From positions 496,001 to 560,000 of the forward strand of contig OZ241918.1 in the NCBI GenBank assembly GCA_965203915.1: 64,000 nt of DNA, written 5' to 3'. A program made the position numbers and the translations under genes. The notes under the pieces are model-generated. The model was not told where the DNA came from. It searched no databases and saw nothing but the letters and a program-made list of their open reading frames with translations. This stretch comes from JASGCL01 sp965203915. Its GTDB lineage: Bacteria > Pseudomonadota > Alphaproteobacteria > JASGCL01. Shown in pieces: positions 53,986 to 63,532 of this stretch (the stretch's first letter is position 1; every line of letters starts with the position of its first letter).

Positions 53986-54438
53986 TTATTGATTTTTATT
54001 ATTAAGCAATTTTACTAAGAATTGCAAGGCAAAATAATATCCGTCTTGCCCCGCGCCGACAAACACCGCGCGCGCAACCGAACTAATATAAGAATGATGG
54101 CGGAATTCTTCGCGGGCAAAAATATTAGAAAGGTGAACCTCCACCACTGGCAACCCCGATAATTTGATAGCATCATGCAGCGCAATCGAACTGTGGGTAA
54201 GCGATGCGGCGTTGATAATGATACCCTTGATATTTTTATCGCGGCTGGCGGATTGAATGGCGGTCACCAATTCATGTTCGGCGTTGCTTTGTTGATGGAT
54301 AATATCAACCGACAATTCTTTGCCCTTGGCCTTCAGGTTGTTAATGATATCGTCAAGCGTGGCGGTGCCATACATGTCGGGTTCGCGCGTTCCCAACATA
54401 TTAAGGTTAGGGCCGTTAAGAACCAAAATGGTTTTCAT
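53986..54438 (-). CDS. aroQ: 3-dehydroquinate dehydratase, type II
   Basis: Third step of the shikimate pathway. Family blocks: VLNGPNLNMLGTREPDMYG (Tyr nucleophile region), HQQSNAEHELV, NAASLTHSSIALHDAI and EVHLSNIFAREEFRHHSYIS. I place the start at the ATG ending at 54438 (MKTILVLNGPNL, about 150 residues); an in-frame ATG precedes it by three bases and the frame extends further upstream. Upstream of accB, as in many proteobacteria. Confidence 0.95.
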   Translation of the reverse strand: MKTILVLNGPNLNMLGTREPDMYGTATLDDIINNLKAKGKELSVDIIHQQSNAEHELVTAIQSASRDKNIKGIIINAASLTHSSIALHDAIKLSGLPVVEVHLSNIFAREEFRHHSYISSVARAVFVGAGQDGYYFALQFLVKLLNNKNQ

Positions 54439-54513
54439 CATGGGGCGAAACCTAAAACTTTTGAAGGAAAAAAGCAAGATTGAAACAATCAACGAAAACC
54501 ATTATAGCGAGGC

Positions 54514-55683
54514 ATGGTGATAGAAAAATACAAAAGAATAGTTATCAAAGTTGGGTCGGCACTGTTGGTGGAGGCCGCCGCGGGGGCAGGAAAGGCGGAT
54601 AAAGCCCCTAGCTCAAAAAAAACCAACCAAGATATGGTAAGGAAAAAATGGCTGGCGACCTTGGTCAACGATATTGCGGATTTAAAAAACAAAGGGCAGG
54701 AGGTTTTGGTGGTGTCGTCGGGGGCAACCGCCTTGGGGCGGGCGTTGCTAAATATTGAAAAAGCCGCGGGGGAGGAATTAGAAACGAAGCAGGCGGCATC
54801 GGCCATTGGGCAAATAGCCTTGATGGCGACATGGCGTGAAATGCTTGCCAGCCACGATATTTTGGTGGCGCAAATTTTATTAACACCGCAAGATACCGAA
54901 GAGCGACATCGCCATGTCAATGGTCGTGCCACCATAGATAATTTGTTGTCGCGCGGCGTGGTGCCGATTATTAATGAAAATGATTCGGTGGCAACCGATG
55001 AATTAAAATATGGCGATAACGACCGATTGTCGGCGCGGGTGGCGTCGATGGTTTCGGCGGATCTGCTGGTGTTGCTGTCGGATGTTGATGGACTTTATGA
55101 TACAAATCCTAAAACCAATAAACTGGCCAAACATATTGCGCGGGTGGAAGAAATTAACGATAGTATTTTACAATTGGCCGACACAACCCACGACCAGCGC
55201 GGCACGGGCGGCATGGTAACAAAATTGCAAGCAGGGAAAATTGCCAATGGCGCGGGGATTGATATGTTGATTGCCTCGGGCATCGACGACCACCCGTTAA
55301 AAAAATTGTCCGAAGGCCAGGGCAGGGCAACCATATTCGTTAGCCAGGTATCGGCGTTGGTGGCGCGCAAAAAATGGATAAAGGGGTTGTTGAATCACGA
55401 AGCCGAAATGGTGATAGACGATGGAGCCTTGCTAGCCATTAAGGCGGGCAAGAGTTTGCTGCCCGCGGGGGTGCGAAGCCTAAGCCATAAAAAAGATTTT
55501 GAAAAAGGGGCGGCGGTGTTGATAAAAAACATGAATGGCCAAAGGTTGGGAGTCGGGTTGATAAATCATGACAGCGATGACGCGATAAAAATGGTGGGCA
55601 AAAAATCGGTTGAGATAAAAAAAATTTTTTCTTCGGCAATGAAAATAGAATTGATTGACCGTGATAATTTGGTGTTGGATTAA
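54514..55683 (+). CDS. proB: Glutamate 5-kinase
   Basis: First step of proline synthesis. Amino-acid-kinase domain with IVIKVGSALL, VVSSGATALGR, NENDSVATDELKYGDND and GTGGMVTKLQA, then a C-terminal PUA domain (LLNHEAEMVIDDGALLAI ... LPAGVRS). 389 residues; the ~20 beyond the usual length come from an insertion after the first strand (VEAAAGAGKADKAPSSKK). It is divergent from aroQ. In many alphaproteobacteria it neighbours proA; here they are far apart. Confidence 0.95.
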   Translation: MVIEKYKRIVIKVGSALLVEAAAGAGKADKAPSSKKTNQDMVRKKWLATLVNDIADLKNKGQEVLVVSSGATALGRALLNIEKAAGEELETKQAASAIGQIALMATWREMLASHDILVAQILLTPQDTEERHRHVNGRATIDNLLSRGVVPIINENDSVATDELKYGDNDRLSARVASMVSADLLVLLSDVDGLYDTNPKTNKLAKHIARVEEINDSILQLADTTHDQRGTGGMVTKLQAGKIANGAGIDMLIASGIDDHPLKKLSEGQGRATIFVSQVSALVARKKWIKGLLNHEAEMVIDDGALLAIKAGKSLLPAGVRSLSHKKDFEKGAAVLIKNMNGQRLGVGLINHDSDDAIKMVGKKSVEIKKIFSSAMKIELIDRDNLVLD

Positions 55684-55712
55684 TTGTTAAAAAATAATTG
55701 ATAAAAACGATA

Positions 55713-56390
55713 ATGACCCAACAAACATTGGTGATTGCCACCCATAACCAGGGCAAGGTCAAAGAATTTATGGCCTTGCTGCGGGGCGATAACTTAAAGG
55801 TTTTGGCCGCTGGCGATTTTTCTATCCCTGAGCCCGAAGAAACAGGCGATAGTTTTACCGCCAACGCTGATTTAAAAACCATCGCGGTGCGCGATTGGTT
55901 TGCACGGCATAGGCCCGACGCCATGCCAGATTTTATTTTGGCCGATGATTCGGGTTTGTCGGTGCCATTGTTGGGCGGCGCGCCAGGTATTTTTTCGGCG
56001 CGCTGGGCGGGGCGGGATAAAGATTTTTCCGTTGCTATCCAGCGTGTCAAAAAAGAATTGTTAGAAAAAAATATAGCGGAAGAAAAAATAAATACCCCAA
56101 CCGTGCCTGCCTATTTTTCTTGCGCCTTGTCCTTATGGGTGCAACCTGCAAAAAAATTATTATCGGTGGTCGGCACATGCCACGGTTATTTACAATTTCC
56201 GCCGCGTGGTCAACATGGGTTTGGTTATGACCCAATATTTGTTCCCGAACAAGAAATGCACGCCGCCCAACGAACATTTGGCGAAATGTTAGCCGTGGAA
56301 AAAGACAAAATAAGTCATCGCTCCCAGGCTTTACAATTATTAACCAAGGCCTGTTTGGATGCTGGGGTGAACTTCCCCGCTGTAGGGTAA
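55713..56390 (+). CDS. rdgB: XTP/dITP diphosphatase (RdgB/HAM1)
   Basis: Hydrolyses deaminated purine nucleoside triphosphates to keep ITP/XTP out of DNA and RNA. 225 residues from the ATG at 55713; a TTG at 55698 is in frame. Motifs: IATHNQGKVKEF, ILADDSGLSV, GIFSARWAG, HGFGYDPIFVP and ISHRSQAL. 29 bases after proB on the same strand. A short insertion (EKNIAEEKINTPTVP) is longer than in most homologues. Confidence 0.94.
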   Translation: MTQQTLVIATHNQGKVKEFMALLRGDNLKVLAAGDFSIPEPEETGDSFTANADLKTIAVRDWFARHRPDAMPDFILADDSGLSVPLLGGAPGIFSARWAGRDKDFSVAIQRVKKELLEKNIAEEKINTPTVPAYFSCALSLWVQPAKKLLSVVGTCHGYLQFPPRGQHGFGYDPIFVPEQEMHAAQRTFGEMLAVEKDKISHRSQALQLLTKACLDAGVNFPAVG

Positions 56391-56431
56391 AGGGCGGCGG
56401 GCGTGCAAAAGCCAAAATTGGGCAAGGCTGC

Positions 56432-56494
56432 GCTTCAACCAAGGCTCGTGCTTCAACCAACACTCGCGCTTCAACCAAGGCTCGCGCTTCAACC
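56432..56494 (+). repeat. 18-bp tandem repeat between rdgB and sufE
   Basis: GCTTCAACC recurs at 56432, 56450, 56468 and 56486, in units of about GCTTCAACCAAGGCTCGC. It lies just outside both genes' coding ends and has no start-supported coding use. Confidence 0.85.
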
Positions 56495-56890
56495 CTATCC
56501 CGCGGCGAATGTTTTTATTTTTTGTATCAATGCGGCAAAACCATTGCGGCGGGTTTGGCTTAAATGTTCGGATAATTTAATCCGCGAAAAAATATTTTCA
56601 AAATCAATTTGCTGCAATTCGGCGCGGGTTTTGTGATTGGCGATGGACAGCAACAAAGCAACCAAGCCCTTGACTATCAACGCGTCTGACGTGCCTTGAA
56701 ATACAAATCGGCCATTTTTTTCTTCGGCTATCAACCAAACATTGCTCATGCAACCCTTCACCTTATGTTGGTCGTTTTGGTAAGCGGCGGGAAAGGGGGG
56801 CAGGGCTTCCCCTGCTTCGATAATTGTTTGGTAGCGATCTTGCCAGTCGGTTAAAGATTCCAGATCCGCGATAATTTTTTCATCAAGCAT
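56495..56890 (-). CDS. sufE: Cysteine desulfuration protein SufE
   Basis: Accepts persulfide sulfur from SufS and passes it to the SufBCD scaffold for Fe-S cluster assembly. 131 residues, with the active cysteine in KVKGCMSNVWL and conserved FPAAYQNDQHKV upstream. The other suf genes are not in the window. It starts 1 base after the upstream gene's stop on the same strand, so the two are likely co-transcribed. Confidence 0.93.
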   Translation of the reverse strand: MLDEKIIADLESLTDWQDRYQTIIEAGEALPPFPAAYQNDQHKVKGCMSNVWLIAEEKNGRFVFQGTSDALIVKGLVALLLSIANHKTRAELQQIDFENIFSRIKLSEHLSQTRRNGFAALIQKIKTFAAG

Positions 56891-57337
56891 CTATTTTTTG
56901 GGAAAGGCAATGACTTCGCCCATTGGTTTTTCTTCGGCAGTGGTAGAAGATTTGGCAGAGTCCTGGCTATCCTGCATCAATTTGTCCAAACGGTTGAATA
57001 TTGAATCGGCAGAAGATGGCTGGTTAAGGATAACGTCAAGAGCCTCGTCATAGGCATCGCGCCCGTTGATTAACGGGAACACCGCGTTGTAACCGCCGTG
57101 GCGATAACGCAACAGGCTGGATGGTTTGCGAAAAAAAGCAGTGGGTTGATAACGGCCCACGTTTTTTCCGCCAGCCGTTTTTCCAAGGTTATTTTTGTTA
57201 AGCCCGCCGTTGTTGGTTGCTGCATTTTTATTCATGGCCGAGGTGGAATTTAAACCAGCCCCATTGCCCAAATTGGTGGATAAAGATGTGGTGGATGATG
57301 GCGGAATAGAGTTGGGTATTTTTGGTAACTTGGTCAT
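56891..57337 (-). CDS. Hypothetical protein upstream of sufE
   Basis: About 148 residues from the ATG at 57335-57337 (an in-frame start at 57391 would add 18). N-terminal half is low-complexity Ser/Asn/Gly/Thr. The conserved-looking core is FFRKPSSLLRYRHGGYNAVF followed by INGRDAYDEALDVIL. It ends EVIAFPKK, a terminal motif seen in several small alphaproteobacterial proteins. Family not recognised. Directly adjacent to sufE. No membrane segment or signal peptide. Confidence 0.6.
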   Translation of the reverse strand: MTKLPKIPNSIPPSSTTSLSTNLGNGAGLNSTSAMNKNAATNNGGLNKNNLGKTAGGKNVGRYQPTAFFRKPSSLLRYRHGGYNAVFPLINGRDAYDEALDVILNQPSSADSIFNRLDKLMQDSQDSAKSSTTAEEKPMGEVIAFPKK

Positions 57338-57476
57338 GGCTCTCTCTTCTCTCTTCCCAATTCTATCTAAAACCATATTTATTGCAAGCAAAAAATGACT
57401 TGTTTTGTTAATTCTTTTTTGTTATGGGGAAAGAGTAAATTATTTTCTCAAACAACAAAATATAAAGGATAAGGCC

Positions 57477-57770
57477 ATGACTCGCCGCTGTGAATTAACT
57501 GGTAAAACATTACAATACGGTAATAAGCGCAGCCATGCCGAAAACAAAACACGCCGCGTGTTTCGCCCCAACCTGCATACCCAACGTCTTTATTCGGATA
57601 TTCTAGCTCGCGAAATAAAATTACGCATTTCAACCCGTGCTTTGCGCACCGTCGACCGCAAGGGGGGTATTGACCAATTTTTATTAGCCACCAACAACAG
57701 CAAATTGCCGAAAGAGGCCTTGGCGGTAAAAAAAGCGATCATGAAATCGTCCGCCAAAAAAAGCAAATAG
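57477..57770 (+). CDS. rpmB: 50S ribosomal protein L28
   Basis: 97-residue ribosomal protein starting MTRRCELTGKTLQYGNKRSHA, the family's N-terminal signature, followed by NKTRRVFRPNL and a basic C-terminus. The frame opens 24 codons earlier but the ATG at 57477 is preceded by AAGGCC and matches the family start. Divergent from the hypothetical gene at 56891. Confidence 0.96.
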   Translation: MTRRCELTGKTLQYGNKRSHAENKTRRVFRPNLHTQRLYSDILAREIKLRISTRALRTVDRKGGIDQFLLATNNSKLPKEALAVKKAIMKSSAKKSK

Positions 57771-57800
57771 TGGCGCAATAAATAATTACTTGCATAAAAA

Positions 57801-58265
57801 TTATTGATGCAATGACTCGGCGCGGTTAAAAAAAGACTGGCTCATTTTTCTTACCGCTTCTTTAAAAAACGGTGAAAATAATTTTTCCGTAATGAAGGAC
57901 GAAAAAGATAAAGCCACGGCGAAATCAATTTCGCATCCCCCCGCGCCCAAACCACGAAATTTCCAATGACTATCCATGCTGGCCAATGGTCCGCCGCCAA
58001 CGCCGTATGTCGTGATTTCTTTTTTCTTATCGTCGAAAACCACCCGCGATGTAAATTTCTCCTGAAGCGATTTGAATCCCACCACCAATTCGGCGACAAA
58101 AAAATCGTTACCTGTTACAGAATCCTTGCCATGCTCCATCACGGTCGCGGCCAGGCACCATGGTAAAAATGCTGGGTAATCCTCAACATTTTTTACAATA
58201 TTATAAAGTTTTTCATCGCTAAAGGGCACCACACGTTTTTCATGGTGATGGAATTTTTTTGTCAT
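57801..58265 (-). CDS. Coenzyme Q-binding protein COQ10/RatA-like START-domain protein
   Basis: 154 residues of the polyketide-cyclase/START fold: FSDEKLYNIVKNVEDYPAFLPWCLAA is the characteristic first block, with VGFKSLQEKFTSRVVF and HWKFRGL later. Family members bind ubiquinone and aid its delivery (COQ10) or, in E. coli (RatA), affect ribosome subunit joining. The ubiquinone role fits a respiring alphaproteobacterium but is inference. It lies after topA on the same strand with a ~60-base gap. Confidence 0.88.
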   Translation of the reverse strand: MTKKFHHHEKRVVPFSDEKLYNIVKNVEDYPAFLPWCLAATVMEHGKDSVTGNDFFVAELVVGFKSLQEKFTSRVVFDDKKKEITTYGVGGGPLASMDSHWKFRGLGAGGCEIDFAVALSFSSFITEKLFSPFFKEAVRKMSQSFFNRAESLHQ

Positions 58266-58322
58266 GATGGGGCTTGCCTTTTTTTTATTTCGCTTGACGA
58301 TTCAATCTATCTCAATGGCACC

Positions 58323-61076
58323 TCAATGTATGCCAAGGGTTTCTAATGGTATATCTACCATTTTATTTTTCTTTTTGCCATTTTTTGCTTTGGGTTGTCT
58401 AGCCGTTTTTTTATCGGCCTTGTTGCCGCCCGTTGGAAAAATAATCAAGGCCAGATCCATGCTAAAAGTTTTTGCGTCAATCCCCGCCGCCAATTTGGAA
58501 AATTTGCGTTGTTTTTTGCCATCCTTTCCTGGTTTTTGCCATTCCAAATAATACCCCCAACGTCCCTTTTTTATAATAACATCCCCACCATCGGGGTGGG
58601 TGCCCACAACTCGCGCGTCATTTTTTTTCTTGGGGGCGTTGGCAATAATATCGATGGCGCGGTTCAGGCCAATATCCAACACATTGTCGTCACCCTTCAG
58701 TGAATAATAACTTAACCCCATTTTTAAATAAGGACCATAGGGGCCTATGGCGCCAATAATTTCTTCCTTGCTATTGGGGTCAATGCCAATGGTGCGCGGC
58801 AGGGATAATAATTTGATAGCAATGGGCAGGGTAATATCGCTGGGTTTGTAATCCTTGGGGATGGAGGCTCGTTTTGGTTTTTCTTTTTTTATTTTTTTGG
58901 CTTTGGCTTTTTTGCCTTTTGGTTTTTTGCCGTCGGTGTTTTCTTCGGCTGGTGCCTTGGGCATTTCGTCATTCATCGCCGATGCTGGGTCGGCGCGCGG
59001 CGCATCAAGCGCGCGCTCCACATACAAGCCATAGGGGCCTTTTTTCATGCTGATATCGCGCCCCATGTCGTCTTGGCCAAGCAAGGCTGGCAAACTTACC
59101 CCATCGACCAATTCATCAACCTGGTCTTCCAACGCCAACCGTTCAAAATTGGCCTTGTAATCGCAACGCGGATAATTGGAACAGGAAAGGTAAGGGCCAA
59201 ATTTTCCCAGTTGCAGGGTTAATTGACCATCGGCGCATTTTTGGCATTTGCGTTTTTTTTCTTGTTCCGCGCCCTTGCCAAAAATAAAATCGCCAAGCAC
59301 ATTTTGCAATTCGGCTTGAATATTTTCATGCAGGAGTTCTTGGCTCCCCGCCAATTTTTTAGCGAAGTCTTCCCAAAACTTCCTTAACAATTCTTGCCAA
59401 TCATATTGGCCATTGGCAACCTCGTCCAGGTCATCTTCCATCTTGGCGGTAAAATGGTAATTAAAATATTCATCATAAAAACGTGTCAAAAAAGCCGAAA
59501 GCACGATGCCACGGTTTTCGCAAAAGAATCTTTTTTTATCCAAACGAACATATTCGCGCGTTTGCAAAATCTTGACAATATTGGCGTAGGTCGATGGTCG
59601 CCCAATTCCAATCTCTTCCATTTTTTTTATTAAACTGGCTTCGCTATAACGCGGCGGCGGTTCGGTGAAATGTTGATTTTTCTGAACGGCCTTCAGCGTT
59701 GCGGGGCTATCGGCGGCCAGCGGCGGAATGGTGCGTTCGGCTTCGTCGGTTTCATCATCGCGCCCTTCCTGGTATAATTTTAAAAAACCGTCAAACACCA
59801 CAACTTGACCAGTGGCGGTAAGGGTCAGGCTGTTACCATCCACCGCGAAGCTAGCGGTGGTTTGATTAAAAATCGCCGATTCCATTTGCGACGCCACGGT
59901 GCGTTGCCAAATTAATTTATAAAGCGCAAGCTGCTCCGCCCGTAAATAAGGCGCAACGGCATTCGGGGTGCGGGTAACATTGGTGGGGCGAATGGCTTCG
60001 TGGGCTTCCTGAGCATTTTTGCTTTTTGTTTTATATTGGCGTGGCACATGGGGCAGGTAATTTTTGGCATAATTTTTTTCGATATAACGCCGCGCCGCGC
60101 CGATGGCTTCGCCGCTTAATATTGTGCTGTCGGTCCGCATGTAGGTAATCAACCCGCCGATGCCGCCGCCCAAACTGCCCCCTTCATAAAGTTGTTGGGC
60201 AATTTGCATGGTGCGCGATGCGCCAAACCCCAATTTGCGGCTGGCTTCCTGTTGCAGGGTCGATGTGGTGAAGGGCGCGGCGGGGTGACGGCGAACTTCC
60301 TTGCTTTCCAATTTGTGCAACAGGATATTTCCTTTTTCTATCCGCGCTTTATAGGCGTCGGCCATGGCTTCATTTTTGATGGCTAGGCGGTCAAGCCTTT
60401 TGCCATCCTCGTGGGTTAAGATAGCCGTCAGGGGAACCTGCGGGCTGGTCGCGCCCTTGCCCGTTGCCAATAATGACGCCGCCAAAGACCAATATTCGGT
60501 GCTTTGAAAATTTCTAATTTCCATTTCGCGCTCGACCAACAAACGCAAGGCCACCGACTGCACCCGCCCCGCCGAACGACTGCCAGGTAATTTGCGCCAT
60601 AAGATGGGGGAGAGGCTGTAGCCCACCAAATAATCCAAGGCGCGCCGTGCCAGATAGGCGGAGATAAGGTTTGTATCCAAATCGCGTGGTTCCTTCATCG
60701 CCTGTTTTATCGCGCTTTCGGTTATTTCATGGAAGACGACACGTTTGGGTGTGGCCTGCGGCATTTTTTTGCGGCGGATTAATTCCTGGGCAAGGTGCCA
60801 AGAAATAGCCTCCCCCTCGCGGTCAGGGTCGGTTGCCAGGTAAAGGGTGGTATCGGGTGATATGGCGGCGGCAATATCGCTTATTTGTTTTTCGCCGCGC
60901 GGGCTGACCAACCAGGTCATGGCAAAATTGTTATCAGGGTCAACCGAGCCCGTTTTTGTTGAAAGGTCGCGCACATGCCCCATGCTGGCAATAACCCGAA
61001 AATCCTTACCAAGATATTTGTTGATGGTTTTTGCCTTGGACGGCGATTCGACAATAACCAAATTTTTGTTAAACAT
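58323..61076 (-). CDS. topA: DNA topoisomerase I
   Basis: Relaxes negative supercoils through a tyrosyl-DNA intermediate. The 917-residue protein has the Toprim domain (VIVESPSKAKTINKYLG at the N-terminus; DPDREGEAISWHLA), the catalytic tyrosine in GLITYMRTDST, and a C-terminal zinc ribbon beginning CQKC and ending with two more cysteines near LSCSNYPRCDY. Repeated C-terminal TopA motifs (GPYGPYLK; GRWGYYLEW) and a very basic Lys-rich linker (KKPKGKKAKAKKIKKEKPKR) follow. dprA, a frequent neighbour, is absent. Confidence 0.96.
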   Translation of the reverse strand: MFNKNLVIVESPSKAKTINKYLGKDFRVIASMGHVRDLSTKTGSVDPDNNFAMTWLVSPRGEKQISDIAAAISPDTTLYLATDPDREGEAISWHLAQELIRRKKMPQATPKRVVFHEITESAIKQAMKEPRDLDTNLISAYLARRALDYLVGYSLSPILWRKLPGSRSAGRVQSVALRLLVEREMEIRNFQSTEYWSLAASLLATGKGATSPQVPLTAILTHEDGKRLDRLAIKNEAMADAYKARIEKGNILLHKLESKEVRRHPAAPFTTSTLQQEASRKLGFGASRTMQIAQQLYEGGSLGGGIGGLITYMRTDSTILSGEAIGAARRYIEKNYAKNYLPHVPRQYKTKSKNAQEAHEAIRPTNVTRTPNAVAPYLRAEQLALYKLIWQRTVASQMESAIFNQTTASFAVDGNSLTLTATGQVVVFDGFLKLYQEGRDDETDEAERTIPPLAADSPATLKAVQKNQHFTEPPPRYSEASLIKKMEEIGIGRPSTYANIVKILQTREYVRLDKKRFFCENRGIVLSAFLTRFYDEYFNYHFTAKMEDDLDEVANGQYDWQELLRKFWEDFAKKLAGSQELLHENIQAELQNVLGDFIFGKGAEQEKKRKCQKCADGQLTLQLGKFGPYLSCSNYPRCDYKANFERLALEDQVDELVDGVSLPALLGQDDMGRDISMKKGPYGLYVERALDAPRADPASAMNDEMPKAPAEENTDGKKPKGKKAKAKKIKKEKPKRASIPKDYKPSDITLPIAIKLLSLPRTIGIDPNSKEEIIGAIGPYGPYLKMGLSYYSLKGDDNVLDIGLNRAIDIIANAPKKKNDARVVGTHPDGGDVIIKKGRWGYYLEWQKPGKDGKKQRKFSKLAAGIDAKTFSMDLALIIFPTGGNKADKKTARQPKAKNGKKKNKMVDIPLETLGIH

Positions 61077-61296
61077 GGTCCGATGGTTTGCTGATGGGGG
61101 CTATGAAAACTTATTCTTTATTTTTTATAGCAATTTTTACAAATCATTTTTGATAGGGACGGCCTTCATTCGCTTTATGGATTTTGATTGCGCAGGACAA
61201 ATTTTTTTGTTAGGGCTGGCAGATTAAAATAAAATAGCAAGACCCTTATGATTAGTAATTCATAGAAAATAACCAAAAGAATAGCAACAGCAAAAG

Positions 61297-62355
61297 ATGA
61301 TGAAAAAATATAAGGTCGCGGTGGTTGGCGCAACGGGCAATGTGGGCCGCGAAATGTTGAGCATACTCCAAGAACGCCAGTTTCCCTGCGCGGAGGTTTT
61401 TGCCATTGCCTCCGCCCGCTCGGCGGGCAGCATGTTGACGATAGAGGGCGAGGACGGCACCAGCAAAGAATATGAAATTCATGATTTGGAAAAATTTGAT
61501 TTTGAAGGAATAGATTTGGTTTTTTCGTCGCCTGGGGCAAGTGTTTCAAAAATTTTTGCACCACGCGCCGCGGCGGCGGGTGCGGTGGTGATAGACAACA
61601 CATCCTACTTTCGCATGATGCCCGATGTGCCGTTGGTTGTGCCCGAGGTTAATGGCGCGATATTAAAAAATTTTTATCAAAGCAATAGCGGGCGGATTAT
61701 TGCCAACCCGAATTGTTCGACCATGCAATTGGTGTTGGCGTTGCAACCCATCCATCATTTATACGGTATTAAACGGGTGGTGGTGGCAACCTATCAATCG
61801 GTGTCGGGCACGGGAAAGGAAGCGATGGAAGAATTATTTAACCAAACCCGCGCGATTTTTAACCAAGAGGAAATTAGCCCCGATGTCTACCCCAAGCAAA
61901 TAGCCTTTAATTGCATTCCGCATATTGATATTTTTTTGGAAGATGGCTTCACCAAGGAAGAATGGAAAATGACCGTCGAGACGAAAAAAATTATGGGGGA
62001 TGATTCGATTCATTTGGTGGCGACCTGCGTGCGGGTGCCAGTCTTCGTTGGCCATGCGGAGGCTGTTTTTGTTGAATGCCACCGACCCATCGACCTAGAA
62101 ACCATAAGGGCAGCCCTGATAGCCGCGCCAGGGGTTGTGGTGTATGACAAACACGAACCATCGGGTTATGTTACGCCGATTGATGCCGCGGGCGAGGACG
62201 CCAGCTTCGTCAGCCGCCTGCGCCGCGACCCCACGGTCGAAAATGGTTTGGCATTTTGGTGCGTAAGTGATAACTTGCGCAAGGGGGCTGCCCTTAATGC
62301 GGTGCAGATAGGCGAAACCCTCATCAAAGATAATTTTGGCGGCTTACGAGCCTAG
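61297..62355 (+). CDS. asd: Aspartate-semialdehyde dehydrogenase
   Basis: Reduces aspartyl phosphate to the semialdehyde, the entry to lysine, diaminopimelate, threonine and methionine synthesis. 352 residues; Rossmann motif VVGATGNVGREML, the active cysteine in NPNCSTMQLV, and DIDIFLEDG-like HIDIFLEDGFTKEE. Two ATG codons start the frame (61297 and 61300). It is followed by lspA after about 10 bases. Supplies diaminopimelate for the cell wall. Confidence 0.95.
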   Translation: MMKKYKVAVVGATGNVGREMLSILQERQFPCAEVFAIASARSAGSMLTIEGEDGTSKEYEIHDLEKFDFEGIDLVFSSPGASVSKIFAPRAAAAGAVVIDNTSYFRMMPDVPLVVPEVNGAILKNFYQSNSGRIIANPNCSTMQLVLALQPIHHLYGIKRVVVATYQSVSGTGKEAMEELFNQTRAIFNQEEISPDVYPKQIAFNCIPHIDIFLEDGFTKEEWKMTVETKKIMGDDSIHLVATCVRVPVFVGHAEAVFVECHRPIDLETIRAALIAAPGVVVYDKHEPSGYVTPIDAAGEDASFVSRLRRDPTVENGLAFWCVSDNLRKGAALNAVQIGETLIKDNFGGLRA

Positions 62356-62365
62356 GAGCATGATA

Positions 62366-62875
62366 ATGAAAAAAAAATTGGTCATAGGTAAAAAAAATTT
62401 GTTCATCATCTTGCCCATCCTATTCGCGGTGGTTGGGTTAGATCAATTAAGCAAAATGTTGGTGATAGAATATTTGCAAGTTGTCGGGGCGCAAAAAACA
62501 TTCACCAGTTTTTTTAATTTGGTGTTGTTAAAAAACGACGGCATGGGCTTTGGCTTCCTGCAAGGCTATAACTTGCCGCCGATTATTATTATTTTTCTGA
62601 CAGCGTTGGTTTCCTTGCTCGCGCTTACCGTGTTTTGGCAGGCCGATGGCAAAAGATTAAAAATTGCTTTGAGCCTGGCCCTGGCGGGCGGGATTAGCAA
62701 TGGGCTTGACCGCCTTACCCAGGGGGGGGTTGTGGATTTTTTGGATATTCATTGGGGCGACTATCATTGGCCAAGTTTTAACCTGGCCGACATGGCTATA
62801 TCGCTAGCCATTTTTTTATTATTTTTAGAAATAATATCAGGCGATGGGCGACGCCATTATCGCAAAAAACGATAA
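62366..62875 (+). CDS. lspA: Lipoprotein signal peptidase (signal peptidase II)
   Basis: Membrane aspartyl protease that removes signal peptides from diacylglyceryl-prolipoproteins. About 169 residues with four membrane spans; the two catalytic aspartates are in GISNGLDRL and FNLADMAIS. Other family blocks are LLKNDGMGFGFLQ and VVDFLDIHWGDYHWPSFN. I use the ATG at 62366, seven bases from AGGAG; the ATG at 62360 is too close to it. Confidence 0.94.
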   Translation: MKKKLVIGKKNLFIILPILFAVVGLDQLSKMLVIEYLQVVGAQKTFTSFFNLVLLKNDGMGFGFLQGYNLPPIIIIFLTALVSLLALTVFWQADGKRLKIALSLALAGGISNGLDRLTQGGVVDFLDIHWGDYHWPSFNLADMAISLAIFLLFLEIISGDGRRHYRKKR

Positions 62876-62955
62876 GGATTGAGGGGTAACAAGGCACGAC
62901 CCGCCCCAATATTAAACATTGCTAAAAATGACCCGACAAGATATAGCGAAATAAC

Positions 62956-63030
62956 GGGTGGTTAGCTCAGCGGTAGAGCAGCTCCTTTACACGGAGGAGG
63001 TCGGGGGTTCGATCCCCTCACCACCCACCA
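62956..63030 (+). tRNA. tRNA-Val (anticodon TAC)
   Basis: 75 nt. Acceptor GGGTGGT / ACCACCC, D arm AGCTCAGCGGTAGAGC, anticodon loop TTTACAC giving TAC, T loop TTCGATC, discriminator A, encoded CCA. Reads GUA and, with wobble modification, other valine codons. Confidence 0.96.
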
Positions 63031-63045
63031 AAATTTTTGTTGGCA

Positions 63046-63522
63046 ATGATAATGGGCAAATATAAGAAAAAAAATAAGCAGGGAATAATCAAAAAATTAT
63101 TCGGTAAATTATGGCAAACATGGTTTAGGCTGAATCGGCCAATTCGTTTTTTATTGGTTGGCGGTTTTAATAATGTTGGGGCTTACCTGCTTTTTCTTTT
63201 TTTAATCCACCTGATGGGGCAATCGCATTATCAATTAGCCTTGATTTTGCAATATGCTTTGTTTTCGGTGGTTGCCTTTGCGACTCAAAAAATATTTGTT
63301 TTTGCCCATGGTTCTTCTGGGTTGTATCATCTGCTTCGTCAATATGTCGGGGCATTAACCACGTGGGTGGTTGGTTATGCCATCAATGCTTTGTTGTTGC
63401 ACCTGTTCGTGGGTCAATTTTCCCTGCCTGTCTATTTGGCGCAATTTTTGGCTATGTTATTGGTCGCCATCGTCAATTATCATGGATTAAAAATACTTGC
63501 TTTTAAAAAAGAAAAAACCTAA
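63046..63522 (+). CDS. GtrA-family membrane protein
   Basis: About 158 residues. A basic N-terminus is followed by the GtrA signature RFLLVGGFNNVGAYLLFLFL and three more membrane segments (about 68-85, 96-116, 125-148). GtrA proteins are thought to flip undecaprenyl-linked sugars for O-antigen or teichoic-acid modification. Start taken as the ATG at 63046; 63052 is also possible. It is followed by a large membrane gene, a typical glycosylation pairing. Confidence 0.9.
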   Translation: MIMGKYKKKNKQGIIKKLFGKLWQTWFRLNRPIRFLLVGGFNNVGAYLLFLFLIHLMGQSHYQLALILQYALFSVVAFATQKIFVFAHGSSGLYHLLRQYVGALTTWVVGYAINALLLHLFVGQFSLPVYLAQFLAMLLVAIVNYHGLKILAFKKEKT

Positions 63523-63532
63523 AGGTTATCCC

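Noticed and set aside
56403..56636. Repetitive frame (LQPRLALQP) across the 18-bp repeats
   Set aside because: It arises from translating the repeat and runs antisense into sufE; no start support.
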